This document shows positions 17,119 through 24,657 of a DNA stretch of 45,536 bases, piece by piece. This stretch comes from Paraburkholderia sp. (GTDB lineage Bacteria > Pseudomonadota > Gammaproteobacteria > Burkholderiales > Burkholderiaceae). The notes under the pieces are model-generated. The model made no database searches. It saw nothing but the letters and a program-made list of their open reading frames with translations, and was not told where the DNA came from. The DNA is taken from assembly GCA_004322045.1 (NCBI GenBank), contig SCRN01000046.1, positions 1 through 45,536 on the forward strand. The letters run 5' to 3'. Each line of letters begins with the position of its first letter. The stretch's first letter is position 1. The translations under genes and the position numbers were made by a program.

Positions 17119-18405
17119 TCAGTTCGTCTTCGCGGCCACAGCCAATTTGTCGGCGGCCTGCTGGGCGGTTTCGTCTTTGCTCGCCCAGTAGTTGCCGATC
17201 ACATCATAGAACGCCCCTTCGACTGCGGGACTGACGAGCATGTCGTGCGCCCACGACGGCACGAGACCGCCATTCGCGCCCGCGGCTTTGAAGTCGGCCG
17301 ACGATTTTTTCGCGCAGTCGTCGAATTTCGCGAGGCCCACGTCCTGCCGCACCGGAATCGAACCTTTGTTGAGATTGAAGGCTTCTTGGAAAGCCGGGCT
17401 CATCAGCAAGCCGGCCATGTCCTTTTGCCCCTTCTCGACGCCGGCCGTCTTGACCTTGAAGAATACGAAGCTATCCACATTGAACGTGAAATCCTGTTGC
17501 GAACCCGGCGCCGCAACGCATAGGTAGTCTTTACCCGGCGTCTTGCCCGCGACCGTGAATTCGCCCTTCGCCCAATCGCCCATGAACTGCATCGCGGCTT
17601 TGCCGTTGATGACCATCGCGGTCGCCATGTTCCAGTCGCGGCCGACCTGCCCGGGGTCGGTATAGTCTTTGATCCGCTTGAACGTCTCGAGTGCCTTGAC
17701 CATCGTCGGGCCTTTGAGCGTGGCTTGATCGAGCTGGACGAACGCTTTCTTGTAGAAGTCCGGTCCGCCGACACCGAGCGCCACCGATTCGAACGTCTCG
17801 GCTTCTTGCCAAGGTTGCCCGCCGATGGCGACCGGCACGATGCCGGCTTGCTTGAGCGAATCGGCCACTTTGAAGAAGTCGTCCCACGTGGCGGGTGGCT
17901 GCGCATGAACCTTCTTGAGCGCATCGGCGTTGATCCACAGCCAGTTCACGCGGTGCACGTTGACCGGCGCGCCGACGTATTGGCCCTTGTATTTCATGAT
18001 GCGGGCGATTTCGGGCGGCAACAGGCGATCCCAATTGCCGCTCTTGGCGACATCGTCGATCGACAACAGGACGCCTTCGTCGCCCCATTCCTGAATCGCC
18101 GGTCCTTTGATTTGCGCGGCCGCGGGGGGATTGCCCGCCACCACGCGCGTTTTGAGCGCCGTCATCGCATTGCCGCCGCCACCGCCTGCCACCGCGAAAT
18201 CGACCCAGGTATCGCCTTTTTCTTCCAGCATCTTCTTGAGCAATTGCGCCGATTTGGCTTCGCCGCCTGAGGTCCAGTAGTGCAGCACCTCGACGGAAGC
18301 GGCCCGTGCGGGGATCGTAGCGAGCCCGAGCACCGCGGCGGCGCAAGCTGTCATCACGGCGAGGGGCTTGCGGGCACGCATGCGTGCGCTTTGTTTCGAA
18401 TGCAT
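17119..18405 (-). CDS. Orphan glucose/mannose-type ABC binding protein
   Basis: A 428-residue extracellular solute-binding protein of family 1, close in appearance to glucose-binding GtsA/GltB proteins. The signal peptide (about residues 1-35) ends IPARAAS. The mature protein starts VEVLHYWTSGGEAKSAQLLKK, and AQIKGPAIQEW, HRVNWLWINADALKK and FMGDWAKGEF are characteristic. GGGAGA lies before the ATG at 18405. A longer in-frame extension to 19200 runs through lacI-type coding sequence and is rejected. No matching GtsB/GtsC permeases or MsmX-like ATPase occur in the window. The divergent LacI gene and a LacI-type operator upstream suggest sugar-controlled expression. Confidence 0.92.
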   Translation of the reverse strand: MHSKQSARMRARKPLAVMTACAAAVLGLATIPARAASVEVLHYWTSGGEAKSAQLLKKMLEEKGDTWVDFAVAGGGGGNAMTALKTRVVAGNPPAAAQIKGPAIQEWGDEGVLLSIDDVAKSGNWDRLLPPEIARIMKYKGQYVGAPVNVHRVNWLWINADALKKVHAQPPATWDDFFKVADSLKQAGIVPVAIGGQPWQEAETFESVALGVGGPDFYKKAFVQLDQATLKGPTMVKALETFKRIKDYTDPGQVGRDWNMATAMVINGKAAMQFMGDWAKGEFTVAGKTPGKDYLCVAAPGSQQDFTFNVDSFVFFKVKTAGVEKGQKDMAGLLMSPAFQEAFNLNKGSIPVRQDVGLAKFDDCAKKSSADFKAAGANGGLVPSWAHDMLVSPAVEGAFYDVIGNYWASKDETAQQAADKLAVAAKTN

Positions 18406-18461
18406 CGATGTTCTCCCATCGCCGGCTGACGGCGGATACGGTTGTGAAATGACGGCGGGAA

Positions 18462-18477
18462 ATGGTAGCGCTAACAT
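18462..18477. promoter_or_regulatory. LacI-type operator in the divergent promoter region
   Basis: ATGGTAGCGCTAACAT is a 16-bp palindrome with one mismatched pair around the central CG step, matching the usual form of LacI-family operators (TGnTAGCGCTAnCA). It lies 57 bp before the binding-protein start and 82 bp before the LacI-type start, so one site could repress both. Binding by the adjacent regulator is inferred. Confidence 0.68.
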
Positions 18478-18558
18478 CGCAAGGCCTCCCACTAGGAGGA
18501 ACCCTGTCGTCGCGGCGCGATCCTTTCTGTCGACGCGCAAACCGGCGATACTTTCGCC

Positions 18559-19632
18559 ATGACTAGGCCCGAACGCAATCGACCCTCGCTTCGCCCTCGC
18601 AACGGCGAAGAGCAGCCCCCCGGCAACGCGCGCCGGCGACCCAGCGGGCGCGTCACGCTCGATGAAGTCGCGCAGCGGGCGCGTGTCAGCACGATGACCG
18701 TGTCGCGCGCGCTGCGCGATCCGTCGCTGGTCTCTCCCAGTGTGCTCGAGCGCGTGCGAGCCGCGGTGGCTCAGCTCGGCTACATTCCGAACCGCGCCGC
18801 GCGCACGCTCGCATCGGCGCGCTCCAAGCTGATCGGCGTGCTCGTGCCGTCCCTGTCCAACGCCGTGTTCGTGGAGACCATCGCGGCCGTGCAAGACTGC
18901 GTCGGCCCCGCAGGCTATCAATTGTTGATCGGCAACACGGGGTACTCGCCGGCTCGGCAGGCCGAGTTGCTCTCGGCGTATCTTTCGCACGCACCGGACG
19001 GCTTTCTCGTGGCCGGCATCGATAATTCGAACGCGGTGCGTCGTCAATTGGCCGCGGCGAGGGTGCCGCTCGTGCACATGTTCGATCTGGCGCCGGGGAA
19101 CGAGGGCTCCGTCGGGTTCTCGCAGCGGCGCGCGGGATTCGCGATCGGCGCGCACTTGGTCGAGCGCGGCGTGCGCCGCCCGGCTTTTCTGGCGGCGCAA
19201 TTGGACCCGCGAACGATGCAGCGGCGTGCTGGATTTCGGCGCGCGTTGCGCGCGGCCGGGCTCGATCCATCGCTCGAAGCGTTGACCGAAGATCCGTCGG
19301 ACGCCGCGCTCGGCGGCCGGTTGCTGCGCGAGTTGCTCGAGCAGGCGCCCGACTGCGATGCCGTGTTTTGCTGCAACGACGATCTCGCGCTAGGCGTGCT
19401 GTTCGAATGTCGACGCCGAGGGATTGCGGTGCCGGAAGAGCTTGCCGTCGTCGGCTTCAACGATCTGCCTTTCGCGGCGGTCTCCTCACCTTCGATTACG
19501 ACGGTGGCCACGCCCCGCTACGAGATTGGCTTCGAAGCGGCGCGCATGCTGTTGCAGATCATCAATGACGATGCGCCCGCCAAGCGTCGCATCGATCTCG
19601 GGTTCGAGTTGGTCGTGCGCGAAAGTGCGTAG
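18559..19632 (+). CDS. LacI-family transcriptional regulator (GntR/IdnR-like)
   Basis: A 357-residue sugar-responsive repressor. A 30-residue basic and proline-rich N-terminal extension precedes the LacI helix-turn-helix (VTLDEVAQRARVSTMTVSRA, about residues 32-51) and hinge helix (NRAARTLASARS). The periplasmic-binding-protein-like effector domain follows, with LIGVLVPSLSNAVF, GNTGYSPARQAELLSAYL and VVGFNDLPFAA, which recall gluconate-type regulators. No strong Shine-Dalgarno is seen before the ATG, but no other plausible start precedes the helix-turn-helix. It is divergent from the glucose-type binding-protein gene with a good LacI operator between them. Confidence 0.9.
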   Translation: MTRPERNRPSLRPRNGEEQPPGNARRRPSGRVTLDEVAQRARVSTMTVSRALRDPSLVSPSVLERVRAAVAQLGYIPNRAARTLASARSKLIGVLVPSLSNAVFVETIAAVQDCVGPAGYQLLIGNTGYSPARQAELLSAYLSHAPDGFLVAGIDNSNAVRRQLAAARVPLVHMFDLAPGNEGSVGFSQRRAGFAIGAHLVERGVRRPAFLAAQLDPRTMQRRAGFRRALRAAGLDPSLEALTEDPSDAALGGRLLRELLEQAPDCDAVFCCNDDLALGVLFECRRRGIAVPEELAVVGFNDLPFAAVSSPSITTVATPRYEIGFEAARMLLQIINDDAPAKRRIDLGFELVVRESA

Positions 19633-19767
19633 TTTCGCGTTCGCACTGCGTCGATTCGCTGGGCAAAAGCGTGGGGCGGGCACGGCGTGCGCGCTCGCGT
19701 AGGCATCGAGGCGGCGACGCTGATACTATTGTCGTCCCGAATCAGGTACGCGGTGACAGGATAAAGC

Positions 19768-20487
19768 ATGGGTTTCGAGCAACTGGCCGCGCTTAAGGCG
19801 CAGCTGACGAAAGAAGCGAAGTTGAAAAAGCAGCAGGAACAGGCGACTGAAAAACCGGCTGCGAAAAAAGTGCCGAAGCCGGAAGCGAAGCCAGACCGGC
19901 CAGCGCGTCCTGCTCGCCCTGCACGGACCGGCGCGAACGCTAGAGCGAGCGAGAAGGCGCCACCGGTCGATCCGGTCGTGCGCGTGATCGGCAAGCTGCA
20001 GAAGCGTTTTCCCGCGGCTTTTCCAAAGAATCCGGCCCCAAAAGTGCCATTGAAGGTGGGGGTTTTGGCCGATCTGATCGCGCAGGCGTCGCAATTGCAG
20101 CTCAGCGAGGCGGAGATTCGCGAGGCCGTCAGCACCTGGTGCCGCGGCAGCCGTTACTGGGCTTGCTTGACCGATGGCGCCGCCCGCGTCGATCTGACGG
20201 GCGCGCCCGCTGGTGAAGTGACGGCGCGCGATGCCGCGTTCGCACGCAATCAAGCGAAGGGCGGCGCGGGTGCTCGGCGCAGGGCGCGCGGCAAACCGGG
20301 AGCGGCGAACGCCGATGCCGGCGCTGCCATCGCGGCCGTGGCGGGGGCTGGAACGGGTGCCGAAGCCGGTGCTGAAGCGGCGCAGGTGAGCGATGCCCCA
20401 CCGGACGAGGCACGGCCGAACGAGGCGCAAGCAGAAAGCGTCGAATCGGGTAGCGCGCGGGACGACCGCGATTCGCTCGAGTCGTAA
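19768..20487 (+). CDS. ProQ/FinO-domain RNA chaperone
   Basis: A 239-residue RNA-binding protein. A lysine-rich N-terminal tail (EQLAALKAQLTKEAKLKKQQEQ) is followed by a charged, proline-rich linker. A FinO/ProQ domain occupies about residues 72-150, seen in VIGKLQKRFPAAFPK, PLKVGVLADL and AVSTWCRGSRYWACL. The C-terminal third is a low-complexity Ala/Gly/Glu tail. Such proteins bind structured small RNAs and mRNA 3' ends, stabilising them or aiding pairing. AGGA lies upstream of the ATG. The gene stands alone between lacI and a convergent DUF937 gene. Its RNA partners cannot be predicted. Confidence 0.9.
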   Translation: MGFEQLAALKAQLTKEAKLKKQQEQATEKPAAKKVPKPEAKPDRPARPARPARTGANARASEKAPPVDPVVRVIGKLQKRFPAAFPKNPAPKVPLKVGVLADLIAQASQLQLSEAEIREAVSTWCRGSRYWACLTDGAARVDLTGAPAGEVTARDAAFARNQAKGGAGARRRARGKPGAANADAGAAIAAVAGAGTGAEAGAEAAQVSDAPPDEARPNEAQAESVESGSARDDRDSLES

Positions 20488-20496
20488 GCCTCACAC

Positions 20497-20524
20497 GCGG
20501 CGCGTCGGCGAAGCGACGCGCCGC
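20497..20524. terminator. Strong hairpin downstream of the proQ-like gene
   Basis: GCGGCGCGTCG (20497-20507), loop GCGAAG and CGACGCGCCGC (20514-20524) form a perfect 11-bp GC-rich stem ten bases after the ProQ stop. No T-run follows, so it is either a Rho-aided terminator or a 3'-end stabilising structure. ProQ proteins prefer such 3' hairpins, so autobinding is conceivable. Confidence 0.5.
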
Positions 20525-20588
20525 GAGTTCGAATCGCGTCGCACCTAGCCCCCACGGGGCGCGGTGCGCAGCCAGCCGCTTTGCTCGA

Positions 20589-21041
20589 TCAGTCTTGCCG
20601 CTTGCCCAGGAATCCCTCTACGAGGGAACCGATCCCTCCCGCGCCTTGGATCGAGCCGAGCACACTAGCTACATCGATTTGGCCTGACGGCGGTGTTTCG
20701 CCGTTCGGCGTCGCATGGTTCAGCACGTGCGGCAGTATTTGCGCGAGCAGCGCCGATGCTTGCTCGGGCGGCACGCCCACCTTGCTCGCCAGTCCGGCCA
20801 ATGCATCGGAGCCGACCACATTTTGCAGCGCGTCGGCTGAAACCGATTGGTTCGGCCCCGCGCCGATCCACGACTGGACGATATCGCCCAAGCCATGCTC
20901 GTGGAATTTCTGCACGAGACCGTTGAGCCCGCCCGGTTGATTGTTGACGAACTCCATTACGGCGACGAGCACGTTCTGGTGTGGTTGACCGTCTGCGTTC
21001 TTTTGGCCGAGCGCAGAGCCGATCATATCGAGTAGACCCAT
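20589..21041 (-). CDS. DUF937 / YidB-family protein
   Basis: A 150-residue protein of the YidB-like DUF937 family, whose function is not established. It begins MGLLDMIGSALGQ, typical of the family, then has VMEFVNNQPGGLNGLVQKFHEHGLGDIVQSWIGAGPN and VSADALQNVVGSDAL, helical segments that are well conserved in YidB. AGGAG lies seven bases before the ATG at 21041. A longer in-frame start at 21113 has no supporting site. No signal peptide or membrane segment is visible. Gly-rich turns dominate the C-terminus. It is convergent with the ProQ gene and downstream of the ComEA-like gene on the same strand. Confidence 0.85.
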   Translation of the reverse strand: MGLLDMIGSALGQKNADGQPHQNVLVAVMEFVNNQPGGLNGLVQKFHEHGLGDIVQSWIGAGPNQSVSADALQNVVGSDALAGLASKVGVPPEQASALLAQILPHVLNHATPNGETPPSGQIDVASVLGSIQGAGGIGSLVEGFLGKRQD

Positions 21042-21152
21042 TTCGATGCTCCTGAAAAAACCGATGGCGCCCAACGGCTTGGAGCGCCTAAGGGAACGCC
21101 CTGCGCAACGCACGCGAGGGCGGGGAGGTTCTGGCGGCCGAATGCCGTTCGC

Positions 21153-21647
21153 TCAGGCGCCAGATGCAGCCGAAGCGGCTTTCGCCTTGTCTTTCTTCTT
21201 CTTCGATTTCGATTCGCGCGCACCGGACTGCGGCATCGATGCGCCGCTCGCAGTGGGGGCGGCTGCCGCGCGCTTGCCCGCTTTTGCGGATGGATGCTCG
21301 GCCGATGGCGCTGTCGGTGTTGTTGTTGACGTTGACGTCGTTGAAGGGGCGGTCTTGGCGCTCGTTCCACTCGGCGGCGCTGACGAACCGTTGATCGTTA
21401 GGCCTTGCGCCTCGAGCTTCGCAACCGATTTCGGCCCCAATCCTTTGACTCGATTGGCCAAATCGTCTGCATTCTTGAATGGACCCTTGGCGCGTTCCTC
21501 GATGATGGCCTTCGATTTGACCGGGCCGAGGCCTTTGAGCGCCTCGAGGCTGGCCTGATCGGCGTTGTTGACCTCGACCGTGGCGGCGAGGGCGGTCGAC
21601 ATCGAAACGATCAATGCGGCGAGCAGCAAGAGCAGCTTTTTGAGCAT
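21153..21647 (-). CDS. ComEA-like helix-hairpin-helix protein
   Basis: A 164-residue exported protein. The signal peptide is MLKKLLLLLAALIVSMSTALA. Residues about 23-85 hold a ComEA-type helix-hairpin-helix pair (VEVNNADQASLEALKGLGPVK and then DLANRVKGLGPKSVAKLEAQG), a fold that binds DNA in the periplasm during natural transformation. The rest is a low-complexity Ser/Thr/Ala/Lys tail ending in a cluster of lysines, which may add non-specific DNA affinity. GGGAG precedes the ATG. No other competence genes are nearby, so a role in DNA uptake is family-based inference. Confidence 0.85.
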   Translation of the reverse strand: MLKKLLLLLAALIVSMSTALAATVEVNNADQASLEALKGLGPVKSKAIIEERAKGPFKNADDLANRVKGLGPKSVAKLEAQGLTINGSSAPPSGTSAKTAPSTTSTSTTTPTAPSAEHPSAKAGKRAAAAPTASGASMPQSGARESKSKKKKDKAKAASAASGA

Positions 21648-22139
21648 GGCAAGACTCCCGTTCGACGAGCATATCGATGAACCGATTATCGTGCCTTTAC
21701 CTCAAATGCGGGCACGATGTCTTCTTCCCAATCCGATCAACAACTTACGCCGTTAATCTGCAGCTTGTCCACAGCATTGCCAACAGAATATGGGGATAAC
21801 TCATCCACGCGATCACGCATCGCGCGCAGGCAGCAACGTGTGCTCACTATGTGGGTGGCGCGGCGCTAAGCCTGTGCGCTACCGCACATGCCGGCGTATA
21901 TGCGCATGCGACATTTTCGCTACGGCTCGATGCCTGCCTGATGACTGCTCAATGCATCGCGCATCACCTTACCGGCTGATTCGATGTGTTCCTTCGTCAG
22001 CCGCTTCGCGAGACGAATCGCGTGCGGCTAGCGGGCGGGGTACCCAAGTTCGCTCGGTTGGTTCCCGGGCGCACGGATGGCGCCTCGATCTCGACTCGCT
22101 TGCCTCGGCGGCATGCGCTGCCCGGCTTGTCCAGAAAGG
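21648..22139. other. 492-bp intergenic region, no gene seen
   Basis: No convincing coding sequence on either strand. It contains two DnaA-box-like nonamers, each one base off TTATCCACA: TTGTCCACA at 21765-21773 and, on the other strand, TTATCCCCA at 21791-21799. The rest is GC-rich without clear repeats. It holds the promoter region of the ComEA-like gene and the 3' flank of the HTH gene. Confidence 0.45.
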
Positions 22140-22574
22140 CTATGCGGCGGCCGGAAGCCAACCTTGCGCGGTGTCTTCGAAGATCATTTTCTTGTCGACT
22201 TTGCGGTCGAGATCGGCAATGCGCTCGATCAACTCTTTGAGCCTCACATTGCCGTCGATCGTTTCCAGATAAATGGCTCGGAACATGCGATCGGCCGTCT
22301 TCGGAATCTTTCCGCGCTTTTCCCACAGCGCGACGGTTTGCTCCGAGGTGCCGAGCAGGTCTGCGAGGCGATGCTGCGATAAGTCCAACTCCTTTCGCAA
22401 GAAGCGGAACTCGGCGCCGGTGAGGTAGCTCTTGCGGGCGAGCGCTTTGCCGATGGCTCGATGCAGGCCGTCGGCGTCTTCGATCGATACGGCTTTCCCG
22501 TAAGGCGTTTTGCGTACGTGATAACCGTTCGCCAGCCACACGTTTTGTAATCCGATTTCTGTGTAGTGGTACAT
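22140..22574 (-). CDS. HTH (XRE-type) antitoxin-like regulator
   Basis: A 144-residue cytoplasmic DNA-binding protein. Residues about 1-45 (YHYTEIGLQNVWLANGYHV, then GKAVSIEDADGLHRAIGKAL) form an N-terminal module often seen in antitoxin-like regulators. Residues about 52-100 are an XRE helix-turn-helix (FRFLRKELDLSQHRLADLLGTSEQTVALWEKRGKIP). The C-terminus is helical and charged (RLKELIERIADLDRKVDKKM). It starts 14 bp after the DUF4258 stop, so the two are co-transcribed with the putative toxin first, as in HigBA and MqsRA loci. It probably binds the palindrome in front of that gene. The antitoxin role is inferred. Confidence 0.78.
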   Translation of the reverse strand: MYHYTEIGLQNVWLANGYHVRKTPYGKAVSIEDADGLHRAIGKALARKSYLTGAEFRFLRKELDLSQHRLADLLGTSEQTVALWEKRGKIPKTADRMFRAIYLETIDGNVRLKELIERIADLDRKVDKKMIFEDTAQGWLPAAA

Positions 22575-22588
22575 GGCCTGCCCTCAGC

Positions 22589-22903
22589 TCAATAAACCGT
22601 GATGACCGTCACCCAATTGCCTTGACCGTCTCGCTCGAGCGCCGCAGCGACGGTCACTTCGTCTCCCGCGTGCCGACGGGTCAGCGTGCATTGCCAGTTG
22701 CCGTGAATGTTGACGTGCGCCGGCTCGCAGACGCTGCCGTTGCGCAGGCAGTCATAGACCTGCGTTGGCGTGATCTTGCGCTGCTTCATCCGCTTTTTCG
22801 CATGCGGCGAAAAAAAGACGCGCGACGTGTCGGTCGCGGCCTCGCGGATCATTCGCTTCAGGTTGTCGTCGTTGAGTGTAAAGACGATGGACGGGGTTGA
22901 CAT
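22589..22903 (-). CDS. DUF4258 protein, candidate toxin
   Basis: A 104-residue protein of the DUF4258 family, small basic proteins often paired with HTH partners and suspected to be RelE/MqsR-like toxins. SPHAKKRMKQRKITPTQVYDCLRNG is the family's core helix, followed by strands (WQCTLTRRHAGDEVTVAAAL and NWVTVITVY). The ATG at 22903 is chosen because the upstream in-frame extension has no ribosome site and crosses a perfect palindrome. An ATG six bases further upstream (22909) lies inside that palindrome. Toxicity has not been shown for this protein, and which residues would be catalytic is not clear from the sequence. Confidence 0.75.
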   Translation of the reverse strand: MSTPSIVFTLNDDNLKRMIREAATDTSRVFFSPHAKKRMKQRKITPTQVYDCLRNGSVCEPAHVNIHGNWQCTLTRRHAGDEVTVAAALERDGQGNWVTVITVY

Positions 22904-22922
22904 ACCCATAATTATTATGGGT
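22904..22922. promoter_or_regulatory. 19-bp perfect palindrome touching the DUF4258 start codon
   Basis: ACCCATAATTATTATGGGT is a perfect 9-1-9 inverted repeat directly abutting the DUF4258 ATG (22901-22903). The site stands out by its AT-rich core in GC-rich surroundings. It has the form and place of an autoregulatory operator for the following toxin-antitoxin-like pair, and would also hide the ribosome site in a hairpin. Binding by the HTH partner is inferred. Confidence 0.65.
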
Positions 22923-23303
22923 TCAGCCCCAAAATGCAAGCCCCGCTTGGATGGCTGTATGATCTCTGTAAGACGTGCACCGCGGAATTGAAACGACGCT
23001 ATGCCGACTCGGAGTGCGCTAGCTCCGCGCCAATCAGCGACCGCGCACGGAGCGCTCTTGAAAGTTTGAGCACTTTCATCGACACGAGAAAGATCGGCCC
23101 ATGGATCGCAGATAGCGCCAGCGCCGCATTGCCGAGCCGCGACGACCACCGCGCGAAGCGATGGGTGAAGCAGAAAAAACTACTGCGACGGCTACGAGAA
23201 AAAACTGAAATCGATTCGAACTCTTTCTGCTGCTCCATGGTCAGATGGCGCGACCTCGCAAGGGTCGTACCTAACTCACCTTTCCTCGCCATGGAGGCAA
23301 TTT
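22923..23303. other. 381-bp intergenic region, no gene seen
   Basis: This divergent gap lies between the DUF4258/HTH pair and the glycoside hydrolase gene. It is less GC-rich around 23165-23225 (several A-runs), where the hydrolase promoter may lie. A plus-strand frame opening at 22934 continues out of phase through the hydrolase and is a shadow. GGAGG at 23293-23297 serves the hydrolase. Confidence 0.5.
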
Positions 23304-24632
23304 GTGATTATCAAGAGACGTCGATTCCTGGGCCAAGTGGCTGCTCTCGCGGGCGGGCACGTACTCGTTGCATTGGGTGGCGCTGGAGCAGACGAAGCTT
23401 TCGCTGCAAGCGATACTGGAGGTACCGCGACCACGGTTTCGGCAAATACTGCTGTGTCCACGGACGGGACGGTTATTCCTTCCGCCACGGCGATCGTCGA
23501 TCGGCTTCACAACGTTTGGACCGTGAAGAGTGGATTCGTCTACAAAAACGGCGTGCGCGACAAGGACTCGTACAACGTCGATCTTCTGCTTTGGTACGGC
23601 GGCATGATTTATCAGCGCGGCACAGGCGGTCAGTTTTACGTCATGACTTGGGCCAACCGTTGGTTGCCATGCACGGACCCGCGCATCCCGATGTCGGTGC
23701 CGGCCGGTGCGTTCTACGGCATCAACGGTCACCACGATTATCCGTTCACGCCACAGCAAATCATTTCGACGCTGCAAACCCTCGGTTGCACGAGCTACCG
23801 GGTGGGCTGCGTGGCGACCGATGCGCAACTGAAGCCGATGATCGCGCTGGCCGATGCGTTCCGTCCTATCGGATTTACGCTGCTGCCGCTGCTGAACTAT
23901 GGATTGCGCGATGGCAACGGCAATCTGTACGCCAGCGAGCGCGACGCGTATGTGGCCAATCGCGCAGGCGCGGCCGCGGTCGCGCGAGCGCTCGGGCCGC
24001 ATGGCATCAAGATGTACGAGTGCGGCAATGAGCTCACGCGCGACCGGGCGATCATTCTCGACTCGAGGCAGGCAGGCACGGGGCCACACGATTTCAACAA
24101 CACAAATTGGCCGATCCTGCGAGGCGCGATCCAAGGGATGATCGACGGCGTCAAATCGGTTCAGCCCAGTGCGAAGTGCGCCGTAAATTTCACCGTGGCC
24201 GACATCGGCGCCTCGGATTTGCTGTGGGACGGCGAGCAGCCGGACGGCTCGGGCGGCTACCGGAAGATGCGCTGGGACATTACGACTTGGCACAACTACC
24301 AGCCCTACGGCGATATTTTTCAAATCGGGATCGACGGCGCGGGTCCGGGCTTCAACTTGCCGGCCTATTGCAAGGCGCGCTATGGCGTGCCATTCATGAT
24401 TACGGAGTGGAACGCGGCGCCGGAGGAAGACGAGCAGTTCCGCGCCAACTACGTACAACAAAAGTTGCAGCGCTTCTATGCGGCGCGCAAGAACGAAGGT
24501 ATCCAGGCGGTGATGTACTACGACTTGATCAGCGGCGACCAGACGTTCGGGATCGTGATGAACGATCTCGCACCGATTCAGCCGACGCATACGGCATTCA
24601 GCACGTTTACCGCATCGAATGCAGATCAGTAG
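23304..24632 (+). CDS. Tat-exported clan GH-A glycoside hydrolase
   Basis: A 442-residue secreted enzyme with a GTG start set by GGAGG (23293-23297). A twin-arginine signal (KRRRFLGQVAALAGG) shows export in the folded state. Residues about 60-125 are a Trp/Tyr-rich beta module (LLLWYGGMIYQRGTGGQFYVMTW) that may bind carbohydrate. A TIM-barrel domain follows, with a probable acid/base Glu243 in YECGNELT and a nucleophile Glu368 in MITEWN, the two carboxylates of clan GH-A (GH5, GH39, GH53-like). It should cut a polysaccharide with retention of configuration. The substrate is unknown. It converges on the c-di-GMP gene cluster, suggesting exopolysaccharide as a target. Confidence 0.83.
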   Translation: MIIKRRRFLGQVAALAGGHVLVALGGAGADEAFAASDTGGTATTVSANTAVSTDGTVIPSATAIVDRLHNVWTVKSGFVYKNGVRDKDSYNVDLLLWYGGMIYQRGTGGQFYVMTWANRWLPCTDPRIPMSVPAGAFYGINGHHDYPFTPQQIISTLQTLGCTSYRVGCVATDAQLKPMIALADAFRPIGFTLLPLLNYGLRDGNGNLYASERDAYVANRAGAAAVARALGPHGIKMYECGNELTRDRAIILDSRQAGTGPHDFNNTNWPILRGAIQGMIDGVKSVQPSAKCAVNFTVADIGASDLLWDGEQPDGSGGYRKMRWDITTWHNYQPYGDIFQIGIDGAGPGFNLPAYCKARYGVPFMITEWNAAPEEDEQFRANYVQQKLQRFYAARKNEGIQAVMYYDLISGDQTFGIVMNDLAPIQPTHTAFSTFTASNADQ

Positions 24633-24657
24633 CAGCAGTAGCCGGTTGCGCGGCGCC

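Noticed and set aside
18406-19200. N-terminal extension of the glucose-type binding protein to 19200
   Set aside because: The extension lies antisense to the lacI-type gene, would bury the signal peptide at 18405, and crosses the LacI operator.
20527-20535. GTTCGAATC resembling a tRNA T-loop
   Set aside because: The flanking T-stem has mismatches, and no acceptor, D or anticodon arm can be drawn upstream, where an 11-bp hairpin sits instead.
22934-24031. 365-residue plus-strand frame starting before the glycoside hydrolase
   Set aside because: It is out of phase with the hydrolase, lacks a ribosome site and has no domain motif, while the hydrolase frame has a Tat signal and catalytic motifs.
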